Below the pieces are notes generated by a model. The model ran no database searches. It was not told the DNA's origin and saw nothing but the letters and a program-made list of their open reading frames with translations. A stretch of DNA of 64,000 nucleotides from Bullera alba (lineage: Eukaryota; Basidiomycota; Tremellomycetes; Tremellales; Bulleraceae), in contig BCIX01000006.1 of the NCBI GenBank assembly GCA_001600095.1, forward strand, positions 992,001-1,056,000, written 5' to 3'. Numbering within the stretch: the stretch's first letter is position 1; each line of letters opens with the position of its first letter. Shown one piece after another: positions 24,104 to 35,690 of the stretch. A program made the translations under genes and the position numbers.

Positions 24104-24413
24104 TTGCATTTTCCAACTGTTTGAAGGAGACGTATATATAAAGGAACAGTCCTCGGCTTTCAGCAATTCACGTCATGTGACCCTGTGAGGCAGTGAGGGT
24201 AAATGACGTGCGGGTGTTTCGGGTGAAGTGTCGACGGTCACTTGGTCTAAACGCCCTCAAGATAAGCAAGATAAGCTGTAGACGAGGGGAGATATACCGG
24301 CTCCTGTTAGAGTCCGTTACACATCAAGCTGTCGAGATGCTACGCTAACACACCGACACAATGAACGATGGCACACGAACCGCTTCCATCATCGAGCGAT
24401 CTCTGCCAAAGCC

Positions 24414-24446
24414 TTCGCTGGAAGAGAAAGGATGTACAGTCGAGTC
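24414..24446 (+). repeat. promoter-duplicated motif, copy b (diverged)
   Basis: Same length and orientation as copy a and about three quarters identical by eye. There is no gene immediately beyond it, so it may mark a lost third gene copy. Confidence 0.4.
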
Positions 24447-24669
24447 TAAATATGTGACACATGTGTCATGGGGAGATGAAAGGCAAAGGAGGGATTGTCA
24501 TCTGCGAGCCCCTGACGAGTCTCGACATAGAATCAAGAGTGTGCATTAAATCCATGAAGGTCGCCTCTTATCAGTCGTAGACTCGTAAGCTACTTGAGGG
24601 TTAGTATGTTCTCGGGTCAAGCGGATGGCCAATCATGGCCTAGGCCTCGATCGCGGTGCCCAGGCGAGC

Positions 24670-25295
24670 TCACAGCGCGGGCGAAGGGCTTTTAGTCGCG
24701 CTAGTGGGGTAAGACGACTTCTGGGCGGGTGCCGATGCTGCCTCTGAATCGATAAGGGATGCCGGAACAAGCGTTTCGAAGGTGGATGGCCCATCGACTT
24801 CAGAGCTTTCATCCTTCGAGCCGGCGGAACGAGTATCCCATTTGACGATCGACCTCCCTCGGTCGTCGAGCACTCCCCACGGAGTGATCTCGATCGCAGT
24901 CTCAGCCGGAGCTTGCGTCCCCGAAGCTTTCAACTAAGGATGTACGTTAGTACTCAGCGGTATTTGAGTGTTGGGAAGGGTGGGTCGTCCAAGTTCCAAC
25001 GCACCTTGACCTTCTCGGTAACAACCTTACTGCCGTCTGTCCATTCCCTAGTCGTGGTGACAACTTCTCCGCCTTGCATGGGGATTTTCCAGCTATGTCT
25101 GTCGTTAGGAAAATCACAAGAGGGCCTCCATCGGCCAGTACTGGACTCGATGTGGACGGTGGGAATGGTGGGTCGGTTGGGCCCAAGCCAGTCCGAGAGG
25201 AATCCAGTGATCCCTGTGCGGACAGGGGCAGGGGAAGAAGTCAATGAAGTAGTGACTATAGTGATGGCAGCTACAGTACGGCGATTATCGTCCAT
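24670..25295 (-). CDS. orphan protein, tandem pair member 2
   Basis: Exons 25295-25005 and 24933-24670; 184 aa. It begins MDDNRRTVAAITIVTTSLTS and contains FLSDWLGPNRPTIPTVHIE and IPMQGGEVVTTTREW, aligning with member 1 (SDWLRPPSPNVHVKLE, FHMKGGEIARL). The phase-0 intron interrupts both at the same point. The C-terminal half is Ser/Ala/Pro-rich and unlike member 1. No cysteine pair or clear membrane span is visible. A divergent tandem duplication including upstream DNA explains the arrangement. Function unknown. Confidence 0.55.
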
Positions 25296-25717
25296 GTTTA
25301 TAGATGAGAAATGCTGCGTTGGCGTTGTGGAGTCCTGGCCTTGCTTGTTATATGAATGCTGTCGGGGGTGAGAGCGTAGATTTCTTGCCACTGAAGTCCT
25401 CTTGCTTATGAGTAGTGAGCAGAATTCTTGAGCCGATGTCATACCAGAGACGCCAATCGATGGGAAAGGAGGGACAGTCAAGTGTCGCACTTTCAATGTG
25501 TCACAGGAGACTTAAGCCAAAGGAGCAATTGTAATGTCTGACACGTCGCACCTAGCAAAGAGAGTGAAGGGTGACTGAGTGTGGCATTCAGCTTCGCACA
25601 CCCCTTCAGAATACTATCCTGTACTCAGTGTACTGTCATGGTGCTGTGTTGCCGATATACCGATGTGCATGCTGGATATGTGATACAGACGATGTCCACT
25701 CTGTCTAGCCTGACACA
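25296..25717. other. intergenic with promoter motif copy c
   Basis: This 422-bp region lies upstream of orphan member 2. At 25441-25483 it carries ATACCAGAG followed by the same GAAAGGAGGGACAG core as copies a and b, in the same orientation and at a similar distance from the gene start. Confidence 0.5.
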
Positions 25718-27817
25718 CTATGGCGTCGCTCTGTTCATGTATCGAGGGTACAAAGAGCACTCTCTCACGGTGTATCGCTTGAGCAACCATGCGAGGAGTC
25801 GCTACGAGGTCGGCGTTAGCGAATTCTACTTGCACACAGAGACGCCGTTTCGCGGATGCTCACCTCGACACCAAGACCGTAACCGCCGTGCTCGGTGGTG
25901 CCGTACTTCCTCTGATCCGAGAACCAATAGTATGGCTCTGTTGGGATTCCGTCCCGCTTGTAACCCTCCATCAACTCTTGCAGATCGGCAATACGCATAC
26001 TGCCTCCGACGACCTCTCCAACTCCTGGCACCAGCACGTCCACTGATTCGGTGAACTCTGGGGCGGAAGGCAGAGACTTCATGTAGAACGATTTGAGCGC
26101 TTTCGGGAAGTGAATCAACATGATCGGAAGGCCGATCTGGTCCGTCATCTTCCTCTCGGCGGCTTCGGCAATATCGTCACCAATGACGTGGTCGGATCCG
26201 TCCTCCTTGGTGATCTTGTGCTCGTTGAGGTATTTGATGGCGTCTCGGTAGTCGAGTCTCATGAACGGTCGCTTGGGCGCAACGAAGTCGGGGTTGAGGG
26301 TCTTGATCACCTCGGAGGCGACAGGGTCGGCGAGAAGAACGTCGACAACCTCGCAGATCTATCCAAGTCAGCACAACCTTACAGTGATGAGATAGTATGA
26401 GACGCACCATATCCTCGAGGTGGTCGAGCAAGTCTTTGAACTCGATGAAGACGAGCTCGGCCTCCAGATGGGTGTACTCGGACAAATGCCTTCGAGTCAA
26501 ACTCTTCTCGGCACGGAAACTCTCCTGGATACAGTAGACATCTCCAAGGGCGGGCAGGACGGTCTCGAGGTAGAGCTGGGAGCTCTGGGTGAGGTAGGCC
26601 TTGGCACCGTAGTAGTCGAACTCGAACAAGGTCGAACCGCCTTCCACCGACGTCTGAACCATACAAGGTGGGGTCACCTCGGTGATTCGCTTGGCGTGGA
26701 ATCGTTCTCGGAACGCTCGCAGCAGAAGCGCTCGCACTCGCATGACCGAAGCGGCTGTCTCACCACGCAACTCGAGGTGTCGCAGGTCGGCTCTGATAGA
26801 GGCGTCGGTGTCCTAAGAGGTTGTGGTTGGCGACGATTATTGGCGATGCTCAGAGCCAAAATTTTCACTCACCTCTCTCAATCTGCCCTCGAAAGAGTCG
26901 GCTCCTCCTGGAGCGCTACCCAGGATCTTCCAGTAGTCAACAAAGACCTCGACACCGCCCGGAGCGGTCTGTCCGTCTTTGACCTTCTCCACGGTCCCGA
27001 CAACCTCTACTGTCGACTCGACAGTCAAGTCGAGGGCATCGAGCGTCCTGATGCAGTCACCGGTGAGGATGACCTGGGCGAAAGCGGTTCCGTCTCTCAG
27101 CACCAGGAAGTAGTGCTTGGCTTGAGGTCTGTACCTGTGAACCCAGGCTTGTAGTCGGACTCGAGAGCCAATCAATTCTGGCAACTGGTAGATCTTGGCC
27201 TATGAAATGCGAGCAAGATCAGCTTTTGCTACTGAGCTTTATAGGCTTTACTGACCTTTTTGGCGGCCCCTTTGCTCTCGTCGTCAACGAGAACGACGCT
27301 CTTGGCCTCTTCTCTCCTCTTTGCGTCCCTCTCATCGGCCTCCTTCTTGGCCTTCTCAGCCTTCTCGCCGTCCTGAGCGAGTTTCGCCTCTTTCTTCCTT
27401 TGCACCTCGATACCCTTGATCAACTTCTTTCTGGCGCTCGTGCCCAGTTCGACCCATTCGTTTCGCTGCACAGAGTCGGGCTTCCTGACGAGGAAGTTGG
27501 CAATAGCGGTCGGGTTGGCGTCGGCGGATGCAGGCGCTTGAAGAGATTGGTAGGCGGCAAGAGCGCTGGCAAAGGGTGCGAGCTCGGCGCCCGTGCCCGT
27601 CGTGTCGGAACCGGCTTTCTCATCAATGTAGAGGGTTGGGAGGTCTACCAGGTTTTTAGCTCTCATATCCACAATTCAGGCAGCTAAGTAATCCGGACAT
27701 ACCTGACTTGGGACCCTCTGAGCTACCAGCACCTAGATGCAGCGTCTCGCTGACAGTTGCTGCGAGCTTGGAAGCTGCATCCTGCGCTTGGTCCACGAGT
27801 GAGGGTTGGGACGACAT
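25718..27817 (-). CDS. DED81: cytosolic asparaginyl-tRNA synthetase
   Basis: Exons: 27817-27703, 27644-27256, 27199-26873, 26812-26408, 26358-25864, 25801-25718; 604 aa. A Lys/Glu-rich N-terminal extension precedes the OB-fold anticodon domain (LIGSRVRLQAWVHRYRPQAK). The class II catalytic core follows: FHAKRITEVTPPCMVQTSVE and GGSTLFEFDYYGAKAYLTQS, motif 2 SFRAEKSLTRRHLSEYTHLE, and motif 3 GGYGLGVERLLAW formed across the last intron. It ends RYTVRECSLYPRYMNRATP, the typical end of eukaryotic AsnRS. It charges tRNA-Asn with Asn using ATP. There is no mitochondrial targeting signal. All introns are GT-AG and frame-consistent. Confidence 0.95.
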
Positions 27818-28352
27818 TGTGAGTTGGATCCAACGGTTCTGAGGGTTACTTGTTGATATCAGGCCCGGGAATCGATTTCTGATCCTGTCTCTATATCCTC
27901 TGTCCGGATATATATCGAGTCGAGATAGATAAAGGACACTTGTGTGACCAGTCGATGTTGAGCGAGTCGAACAGCTCTCTGTTGGTATTTTCGACTAGAC
28001 TCTCACCTGAAACACCTGATAAGAGCGACAAGGGGTGACAGTGATAAGCCTTAGGGCGGTTTGAGAGGTATTAGACAGACTAAATACCACGTCACGGAGC
28101 TCCTTCTTCGTATAGCGTATACGTGTCTGGAACTATGCAGGCGTTTAGCGTATACCCGGTTTTAAGGTTCCGCCGGAACCGGACTAGCTGCTGTTTACGG
28201 GTTTCAACTTTAAGGTGATCGAGAACTGATGTCATACAACCAGCGACTTGGGAAAATGAAGCCACCTCCAACTCGTCGCGGCAAGATATCAACCCACTGA
28301 AGAGGAACGGCATCTCATAGACAGATACAGACAGTGACCCTCAAAAGTCATC
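27818..28352. promoter_or_regulatory. divergent promoter region, AsnRS / esterase
   Basis: 535 bp between opposed starts. GTATA-GCG-TATAC at 28111-28123 and GGTTCC-GCC-GGAACC at 28166-28180 are perfect inverted repeats, and TAGCGTATAC occurs twice (28113-28122, 28146-28155). These could be protein-binding sites. Confidence 0.4.
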
Positions 28353-31241
28353 ATGGGCTTTGGTACACCCGCCGTCGCGCTCGCGACGACGCCGACCGTG
28401 GTCAGCACGTTCTTCTCACACTTCCTCTCCAAAAAGTCAAGAAAGGGCAAAGCAAAGAAATCACTGAACGAAGGCGGTCCCGGAGGAGGACCAGAGGACG
28501 AGTTGAGCTATGAGGAGGGGTTGAAGCTTGTCAGGAGATTCCTCGACTTTGCCAGTCACCATGGTGTGGAGGAGGTGCAAGCCTTCACGGCTATGCCATT
28601 GCCAACTCCGCGTGCGTAGTTTTAGGTGCGAGATGGGCGTGGCTGATTGCAATTGGTCATTAGATTGGGTGAATAGGAAGGTGGTAACGATACCCACGTC
28701 GACGATCACTAGGGCCGAGGACATACTGGAAAAACACCTAGGGACCTATGGTCCAGAGGGCAAGACTGGCGGTGGTATCAAGCTTGTAGGGGGAAGCAAA
28801 TGGTGGAGAGTAAGAGGAAGGGAGCTGGAGGGAGAATGGATTGAGGTGAGCACTATCATGCCTGGACTAGTCCGAACGGTAGCTGATGCCATGCTTGTAG
28901 ATGCAAAAGGACTACCTGAGGCGGACAGCAAATCGACCAGAAAGCGCGTCGCAGCCCTCGCCCATATCGCCCACTTCCAACGGCGGGAATGGAGAACATA
29001 ACCATCATCATCGCTTACCGCATCGACAAGGTACTACGGGAAGTGTGAAGGATAACTCTGGAGCAGAAGTAATTGGCGAACGAGTAATCTTGTACATTCA
29101 CGGTAAGTCGATCTACTTTCGCAGCTAGATTTGACTGACGGCGTTTCAGGCGGTGCATTCTTCTTCTCATCGCTGGATACCCATAGATACCAAGTTCAGA
29201 GACACGCCAGAAAGGCTGGTGCTAGGGCATTCTCCCCGGCATACCGCTTAGCTCCTCAGTACCCATTCGTGAGTGCTCCTTGACAACCTCGGGCCCCCGC
29301 CTGATCAATACCTTAGCCATGCGCTCTCCTCGATGCTCTAGCCTCCTATCTTTACCTCCTAGATCCTCCGCCGGGTGCCCATGCCCCGATCCTGCCCACA
29401 TCCATCATCCTGATGGGTGACTCTGCCGGAGCGGGAATGGTCATTTCGCTCCTTATTGTTATCAGGGAAATGGGTTTGCCAATGCCCGCTGGAGCTAGTC
29501 TAGTCAGTCCTTGGGTCGACTTGACGCATAGTATGCCAAGCATCGGCGGTTGGGATGGAGGGGACTTTATCCCTTCATCAGGGTGAGTCCAGCGTGAGCC
29601 CGAATAGTCAACACCGCCAATTCTGACCATTTTGCAGGTTCCACTATAAGCCCTCGTCAACATGGCCTCCTGTGCCCGGTGACGGAATCTCTGTGAAAGA
29701 TGAGGAGGGGAATGTGCACACCTATAACGAGCAGATACAGATGTACTGGTGAGTACGAATCCCGCTCCATGATCATACTGACTCCCGTGCAGCCCCAACA
29801 ATCTGCTCACGCATCCACTGGTCTCGCCAGTCAATCAGGGATCTTTAGGAGGGCTATGCCCGATCCTCATCGTAAGTGATCTCAGCTCTGCCGACTGATT
29901 ACATGTATGAAGACGCTAATGGCTCGCAGATCGGAGGCGGAGGAGAACTGCTGCGGGACGAGATGACATACCTCGCCTACAAGGCGGCATCGCCCACGAC
30001 GTACCCGACCGCATCGGGTGTTCTTGCCTCGTACCCGGACCAGAAGGCGTTGATCGACAAGTACAAGCCTACCCGATTACACCTCCAGATCTACGATGGA
30101 TGTTGTCATGTCGTGCCGACACTGAGTTGGACGCGCAGCTCGAAATACATGTACAGGGCGTGTGCGAAGTGAGTGTCCCAATGTCCGAACTTCCGTCCGA
30201 AGATGGGGTGCTGGATCGATGGCTAAAGAGACTTCAGCTTCAACATATGGGCATACACTGCTGCATCGAAAGCTCTGATTCGTCACCTCACCCACAAGTC
30301 GTCAAATTCGAGGATCGGTCAAACTACCTCCAGATCCTCCACGCTCAACACATCCGACTCGCAGCCATCCACATCCGCTCCCTCGCCTACAACTACTACC
30401 GCGGCATCATCGTTGCCTGGCAGCAAAGCTCCCTCTATACTCGACCTGACGAAACCCATCATCAACAGCCGCGCGGCGAGTGCTGCCAACGCCGAGGACC
30501 TCGACGAGAGGGATGCTCAGTCCGAGGCATCGACCAGCTCCGAAGACACCGACGCTGAAGATGCCGAGGATGACCCCAACGACGACAAGGTGACCGGCGT
30601 GGTGACTGTCAGAGGACGAGAACCGATCTTTGGAGCTTCCCATATCATTGCGGAGCGAGTTTCCAACCACGGCAAGATCAGGCCTTTCGAAGCGATCAAC
30701 GCCGTGCCGGCTCTGGATCCAGCGCTGAGAGAGGTTATTGGGCAAGTACATCCCGACGGGGCGGTCAAGAAGTGGATGGCGAAGCGAGCCGAGTGGGACG
30801 ACAAGTACGCAAAGGATCTCAAGAAGTGGAGGGATATCAAAGCGAGGGATAGAGGTATGGCCGAGCAAGACGGATTCTTGACCAGGGACTTGCATGGAGA
30901 GAAACCGCCTCTGGCGGCGTTGGCGGGTGTGCATGATCCGGAGCTCGCTAGGAGTATTGGCAAGAGCGTGGATGAAGTTGGAAAGAAGAGCAGTATGGGT
31001 ATGCTCCTCTGGGCCAAGATGTCCTCAAAGGTCAGTCGAGCGTGATTAACCTTGTTGGTCGTGAAGTAACTAATGCTTGATGTGTTAGGCCGACGAAGAA
31101 CACTCTGGGGGCGATAATCTCAAAGAGATCAAGGAGACGGTCGAGGTTGAGATGGTCAGGGAAGAGCGCAGAAAGTCCATCAGTCAAGCGGACAAGGATG
31201 GCAAGAAACCGATTCCGATCGTTACCGAGTGGACAGACTGA
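28353..31241 (+). CDS. HSL-like (GDXG) alpha/beta-hydrolase, lipase/esterase
   Basis: Ten exons: 28353-28611, 28664-28845, 28901-29102, 29150-29268, 29317-29582, 29638-29748, 29793-29871, 29930-30168, 30238-31030, 31089-31241; 800 aa. The oxyanion motif HGGAFFF (residues 214-220) forms across an intron. The nucleophile elbow is LMGDSAGAGMV with Ser290. A GGGELLRDE segment gives the probable acid Asp416 and YDGCCHV the probable base His466. These features define the hormone-sensitive-lipase/GDXG family, which hydrolyses acyl esters. A ~300-residue hydrophilic C-terminal extension, Ser/Asp-rich then Lys/Glu-rich, has no recognised domain. An N-terminal hydrophobic stretch (~5-25) may associate with membrane. 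The natural substrate cannot be inferred. Confidence 0.88.
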
Positions 31242-31850
31242 TTCGGAAGAGCAGCACTCTCTAGATGTAGAACCTATAGTATAGATGGACATATATAATG
31301 CCTTGTTCGATGCAAGCCTGCCCCAGCCAGGCCCCGTCAGCGCTCAGCGCAGCTTCAAGTTGGTTGGTGTGTCGATCAACTCGTATATCTCAACTCGTAT
31401 ATACAGAATTCATTGGCAGGCACTTCAGGGTCTGATGGGCAGTTGGGTTCAGGGTCTGCCACTGCTTAGAGCTGATTAGCATCTGTTTCATTCTGCTCAC
31501 ATTAGACATTCCGCTTATTGAAGTTAGTCATTAGAAATATCTCTAATTGCCGAGCGGAAGCAAATTTTAACAACAGCGCTCTGCTCCAAAGTAGCCTCGG
31601 CGCGGGGCGCCTCGGTTCACGTCTAGTCTACGCGCGGAATGGTTTGTATTTTGATTCCGCTCCCAGCTCAGGGCATCTCCCTCCTGTCTCGTTGGACACG
31701 AGGGCGGAGATTCGAGAACGTACAGTGACAAGAGTAGAAGAGTGTCCTCTTGCTGTTTGCATCACACCGCGCCAGTACAGATACGAAAAGCAGCACAGTA
31801 GCTGTTCGTCCAGACTCCCCTCACACATCCTTAATCTTTCGATTCCTACA
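31242..31850. other. intergenic (esterase 3' / BFR1 5')
   Basis: A 609-bp spacer; no supported frame. AACTCGTATAT is directly repeated near 31379-31401. Confidence 0.5.
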
Positions 31851-33984
31851 ATGCCCCCTCCTACCTCCTCGCTGAAGCCAGCTGCCGGCGCCTCGGGCAA
31901 GAAATCTCCCGTCAACGGCAGCAAGGGCGATGCCACCCCGGTAGACGCGGAGAAGAAGGTCGCAGGAGCTGCAGGTTCGAGCAAGCCCGATCAGAGCAAG
32001 TACAACGCCGAGCAGGATGGGTACAACAAGGAGATTGCAGAGATCAAGACCAAGCTGGTGAGTGGTGTTTGGGCGCCATGCGGGATCTGTGTCTTTCTGT
32101 CTTGCCATGTGGTGAAGTCGGCATGAGCTACGGTCGCGTCAGAGTCTGACGGGTGTGGAGCACGTGAATGCCAGCAATAGAGTTCGGTCTACAGATCCAC
32201 TTGCTGACAGTATCCAACAGGACGCGGTCAGGTCCCGAATCTCGCTCACTCAAGCGCCCACCTCGAACGACAGGCGATCCGTGCTCAAAGCCGAGATGGA
32301 CTCGTTGCGATCCGAGCAGGGCAAATTCAAGGCGGACCGAGGCAAGACGTTTGACGAGATGAAGCGTCTGCAAGAGCAGGTCGGCAAGAAGATCAAGGAT
32401 GCTCAGGCTCAAAAGGGCAAACTTAGCTTCAAAAACGTTGGCGAGATTGACGACCGTATCAGGTAGGTCGGCGTCCTCCCCTCTTCTTTGTGAAATGAGC
32501 TGACTCGACGTAGCGCTCTGGACAAGCAGATTGAGTCCGGGTCGATGAAATTGGTCGATGAGAAAAAGGCCCTGCAGGAGATCACGACCCTTCGTCGAGC
32601 TAGAAAGACGCTCGAGTCGAGCGGATCTATCGAGGATGCCATCCAGGCCGACCGAGCCAGGATCGACGAGTTGAAACAGTTGCTTGACGACCCAGAGAGC
32701 AAAAAAGTCAGCGACCGTTTCGACGAGTTGAAAAAGGAGATGGACGGGTTGAGAGCCGAGGGCGACAAGGCGTACGAGGAGAGGGGTAAACTGTTCGACG
32801 AGAGAAACGCGCTTTCTGCCAAGCTTGTAAGTATAAGCGCTCCCTCTTGCGTAGCCCACACGAGGAATTATCGCTGACTGACCCGTAGGACGAGTTGTAT
32901 GGCAAGAAGAGGGACTCTGCCCAGTCGTACAGAGAAGATAACGACAAGTGAGTCTCGTCTACCATGTGCGGGAGCCTTAGGCACGGCATCTAACGGCTCG
33001 TTCACAGATACTACGCCAAGGTCCAGGCTGACCGACAAGCGAGGCAAGAGCGATTCAAGGCTGAAAAGGCCAAGGAGGACGCTTCGAGGCGAGAAGAGGA
33101 GATCACCCAGCTCCGGGAGGAAGCCAAGAACCCGGCCTACCTCGCCGAGATTGAGGACTGCAGCGTGCTCATCGGCTGGTTCAAGGGGAAATACGGAGGC
33201 GGAGAGGTTCCAGCCACCAACGCCGGGGGTAAAGCCGCTACTGCTCAATTGCAAGGTGTAAAGGAGCTCGAGATCCGAAAGGTCGAGGGCGACTTTGCCG
33301 GCATGACTTTGAAGAAGAAGGGCGATGATGAGGAGATTGGTGGATTGTTTGGCGGTGGAGGCAAGAGCAAGAAGAAGGGAGGCAAGAAAGCCGCCAATGG
33401 TTCGGGCGCTGCTACTCCAAGCTCCGAGCCCCCGGCCACGGCCGGTGGAGCTGTCAACCTGCCCATGAGCCTGCTGAGCGCTATTCTCGCTCTGGGTATC
33501 CCCCCTCCTGCGGGCAAAGACGACGTCCAGAGGACGATAGACGATCTCGAGACGAAGAAAGCCTGGTTCGAGGCAAACTCTGCCAGCAAGACCAAGGTGG
33601 ATACTCCGCTCACGACATGCCTGGGAGAATTATGCTGATGTGTTTAGGCCGAGATTGAGCGAGTGGAGAAATTGGTCGCCAAGATCCAGAAGAAGATCGC
33701 TGGCGCTTCTGCCACCGAGGACGACGATGCCGTCGCGGACGCAGAGGAGTCTCCAGAGCAAGGCGGTGCCAAAGAGCCTACCCACAGTGAGTCCCCAAAA
33801 CCACTCCGATAGGGTCGAAGCACAATAGACTAATTGAGCTTTAGCGGTTGCCATCTCTGGAGAGGCCAGCGGCCCGGACACTGTGCAGGACGATGGATCT
33901 CAATTGCCCTCTGACGCCTCGCCGAACGAGGAGGTCAAGCACGTGGACAGCGCCTTGGAGGAGATCCTCGAAGAGCAGAAGTAG
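31851..33984 (+). CDS. BFR1: Bfr1-type coiled-coil mRNP/ER protein
   Basis: Exons 31851-32057, 32221-32462, 32514-32826, 32889-32947, 33008-33596, 33648-33786, 33845-33984; 562 aa. After a low-complexity start, the body is long coiled coil with Bfr1 landmarks: ISALDKQIESGSMKLVDEKK, ALQEITTLRRARKTLES, DERNALSAKLDELYGKK, KYYAKVQADRQARQERFKAE, and CSVLIGWFKGKYGG. Yeast Bfr1 binds ER-targeted mRNAs with Scp160 and affects ploidy and secretion. The C-terminus is acidic. The fifth intron has a weak donor (GTGGAT). The length is slightly above the yeast protein (470 aa). Confidence 0.88.
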
Positions 33985-34294
33985 ATGGGACAGTGCGGAT
34001 TGCCGGAGGGCCCTTGGTGCATATTGTTACTCTCAAAATTAGCTCGGACGAGACATCTTTTGGCATGAACTAGTATCAGATCTCGATCGTACGCGGCATC
34101 TGGGAGGGTGTGTTGCAGCTGGGGTCGATGTAGTGGCTCGAACGTCGAGGAGGACAGAAGATCAGAGAGATTGAGCTCTGGTTCGTCGGTAAATTCGAAA
34201 GCCGGGCCGGTCCGTGCATCGCCGTACAGACACCGTACACTCTCTTGTCGACATTCCGACCTTGATAGCAGTCACGCAGATCAGAGCAACGACC
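33985..34294. other. intergenic
   Basis: A 310-bp gap upstream of the isochorismatase-like gene. Nothing specific was seen. Confidence 0.45.
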
Positions 34295-35469
34295 ATGCCG
34301 AGACTACTGACCCCGCAGAACACTGTGCTTCTGGTATGCGACGTGCAAGAGCGATTCCGTGAGTTTCCGTCCTTCGCAGTTCCCTGGTTCTGCTGGGTTT
34401 GCAGAGTGGAAGGCCATCAATCGTCCTATCGGACTTCCACTACGGCCCGAGGCGAGGAATATCCCAATCGCTATACCATTGCGTCTCAGGCTGATAGCTG
34501 ATCCCTGCAGGCTCCGCCATATTCGGCTTCGATGCAGTGGTGGGGACTATTGTCAAAATGGTCAAGGCCGCTGGGGTGAGTTGAAGCCTTAGCCCCGGTC
34601 TACTTTCTAGCCACTGTGTTGCTGTGACTGACCCGATCTAGTTGCTACAAGTATGTGCAAGCGAGGAGTAATGGAGCTGCACTAAGATCGCACAGATGCC
34701 AGTGGTCACAACCGAGCAGAATCCCAAGGGTCAGTCCAAGTCTTACACCTACGCTGTCTCCCTAGTTTGAGGCTGATCCGTCTTAGCACTTGGCAGCACG
34801 GTCCCAGAGATCGGACTGGACTCGCTACCTTCCGAGCTCAATCTCGGTGTCATACCTAAGACAAAGGTGGGTCCAACCAAGACAGGTGGTGGGTGGGCTA
34901 ACGTCGGTAGTTCTCAATGATGCCTGATATCCTCTCACTGCCGAACAAGCCCGCAGGGCATTTCCAGTCCATTGCCCAAAACGCAATCATCGTCGGGATC
35001 GAGGTGAGTCATCTCCCCTCCCGCACTTACACCCTAGTGTACCCTCCGTCCTGGCCCGCTGTGGATTAGCGAGGAGGGGGGTCACAGTACCCAGCTCATA
35101 TCCGACTCAGTCGCACGTCTGCGTGCTCCAGACTACGCTCTCCCTCCTCGACACCGGAGTCTCAGTATACGTCCTAGCCGATGGAGTCTCCTCTTGCAAT
35201 AGGCAGGAAATACCTATTGCCCTGGACAGACTGCGCGCCGCGGGGGCTATCATAACGACCTCCGAGTCGATCTTGTTCCAGCTAGTCGGTAAGTCACCCA
35301 CCCACTTTATTCAACTGAGCCAACGTGTGATACTGACCTTGCGCCTGTAGATGACGCGAAGCAGCCTCTCTTCAAGCCGTTCGCCTCGTTGATCAAGGAG
35401 AGCAAGCCGGCGACGAGCACGGCGCTGCAAACACTCCTGGATGGCTCGTCGCAGAAAAGCAGTCTGTAA
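34295..35469 (+). CDS. isochorismatase-like cysteine hydrolase (ISOC1/2 type)
   Basis: Eight exons: 34295-34358, 34511-34575, 34642-34650, 34696-34729, 34787-34866, 34911-35003, 35111-35288, 35351-35469; 213 aa. The family triad is visible: Asp16 in [10 protein letters not shown], Lys57 in [12 protein letters not shown], Cys119 in [13 protein letters not shown]. The fold continues with [12 protein letters not shown] and [16 protein letters not shown]. Exon 3 is only nine nucleotides (LLQ), needed to give the expected helix before the Lys strand. ISOC-type proteins are small cytosolic or mitochondrial hydrolases of unsettled substrate. No targeting signal is evident. Confidence 0.85.
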
Positions 35470-35690
35470 TCCGTGTCGTGACCGGAAGGCATAACACGGC
35501 TGCACGAGATCTCGACTCTGCACTGTATCACATGACCTGGGGCGTATTGTCAAGCTGTGCATACACATGACATCACGAATGGACCCGCGGATCAGGCATG
35601 TATCTTGTACTTGTGTCCGTTTGATCCTGCTTCTTTCTCACCTTCCCCTCCACTCAACCACCGAGTCCAGGCGTGTCATGCCAGCTTCGA

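Larger units (their letters stand above)
23891..24669. other. intergenic with duplicated promoter motif
   Basis: A 779-bp gap between the two orphan tandem genes. It holds two copies of a ~33-bp motif that also occurs upstream of the other tandem gene. A 62-aa plus-strand frame at 24361 has no support. Confidence 0.5.

Noticed and set aside
24361..24549. 62-codon plus-strand frame in the orphan island
   Set aside because: It overlaps the duplicated promoter motif and shows no coding character.
26420..27154. Plus-strand frame of 244 codons
   Set aside because: Antisense to the catalytic core of asparaginyl-tRNA synthetase.
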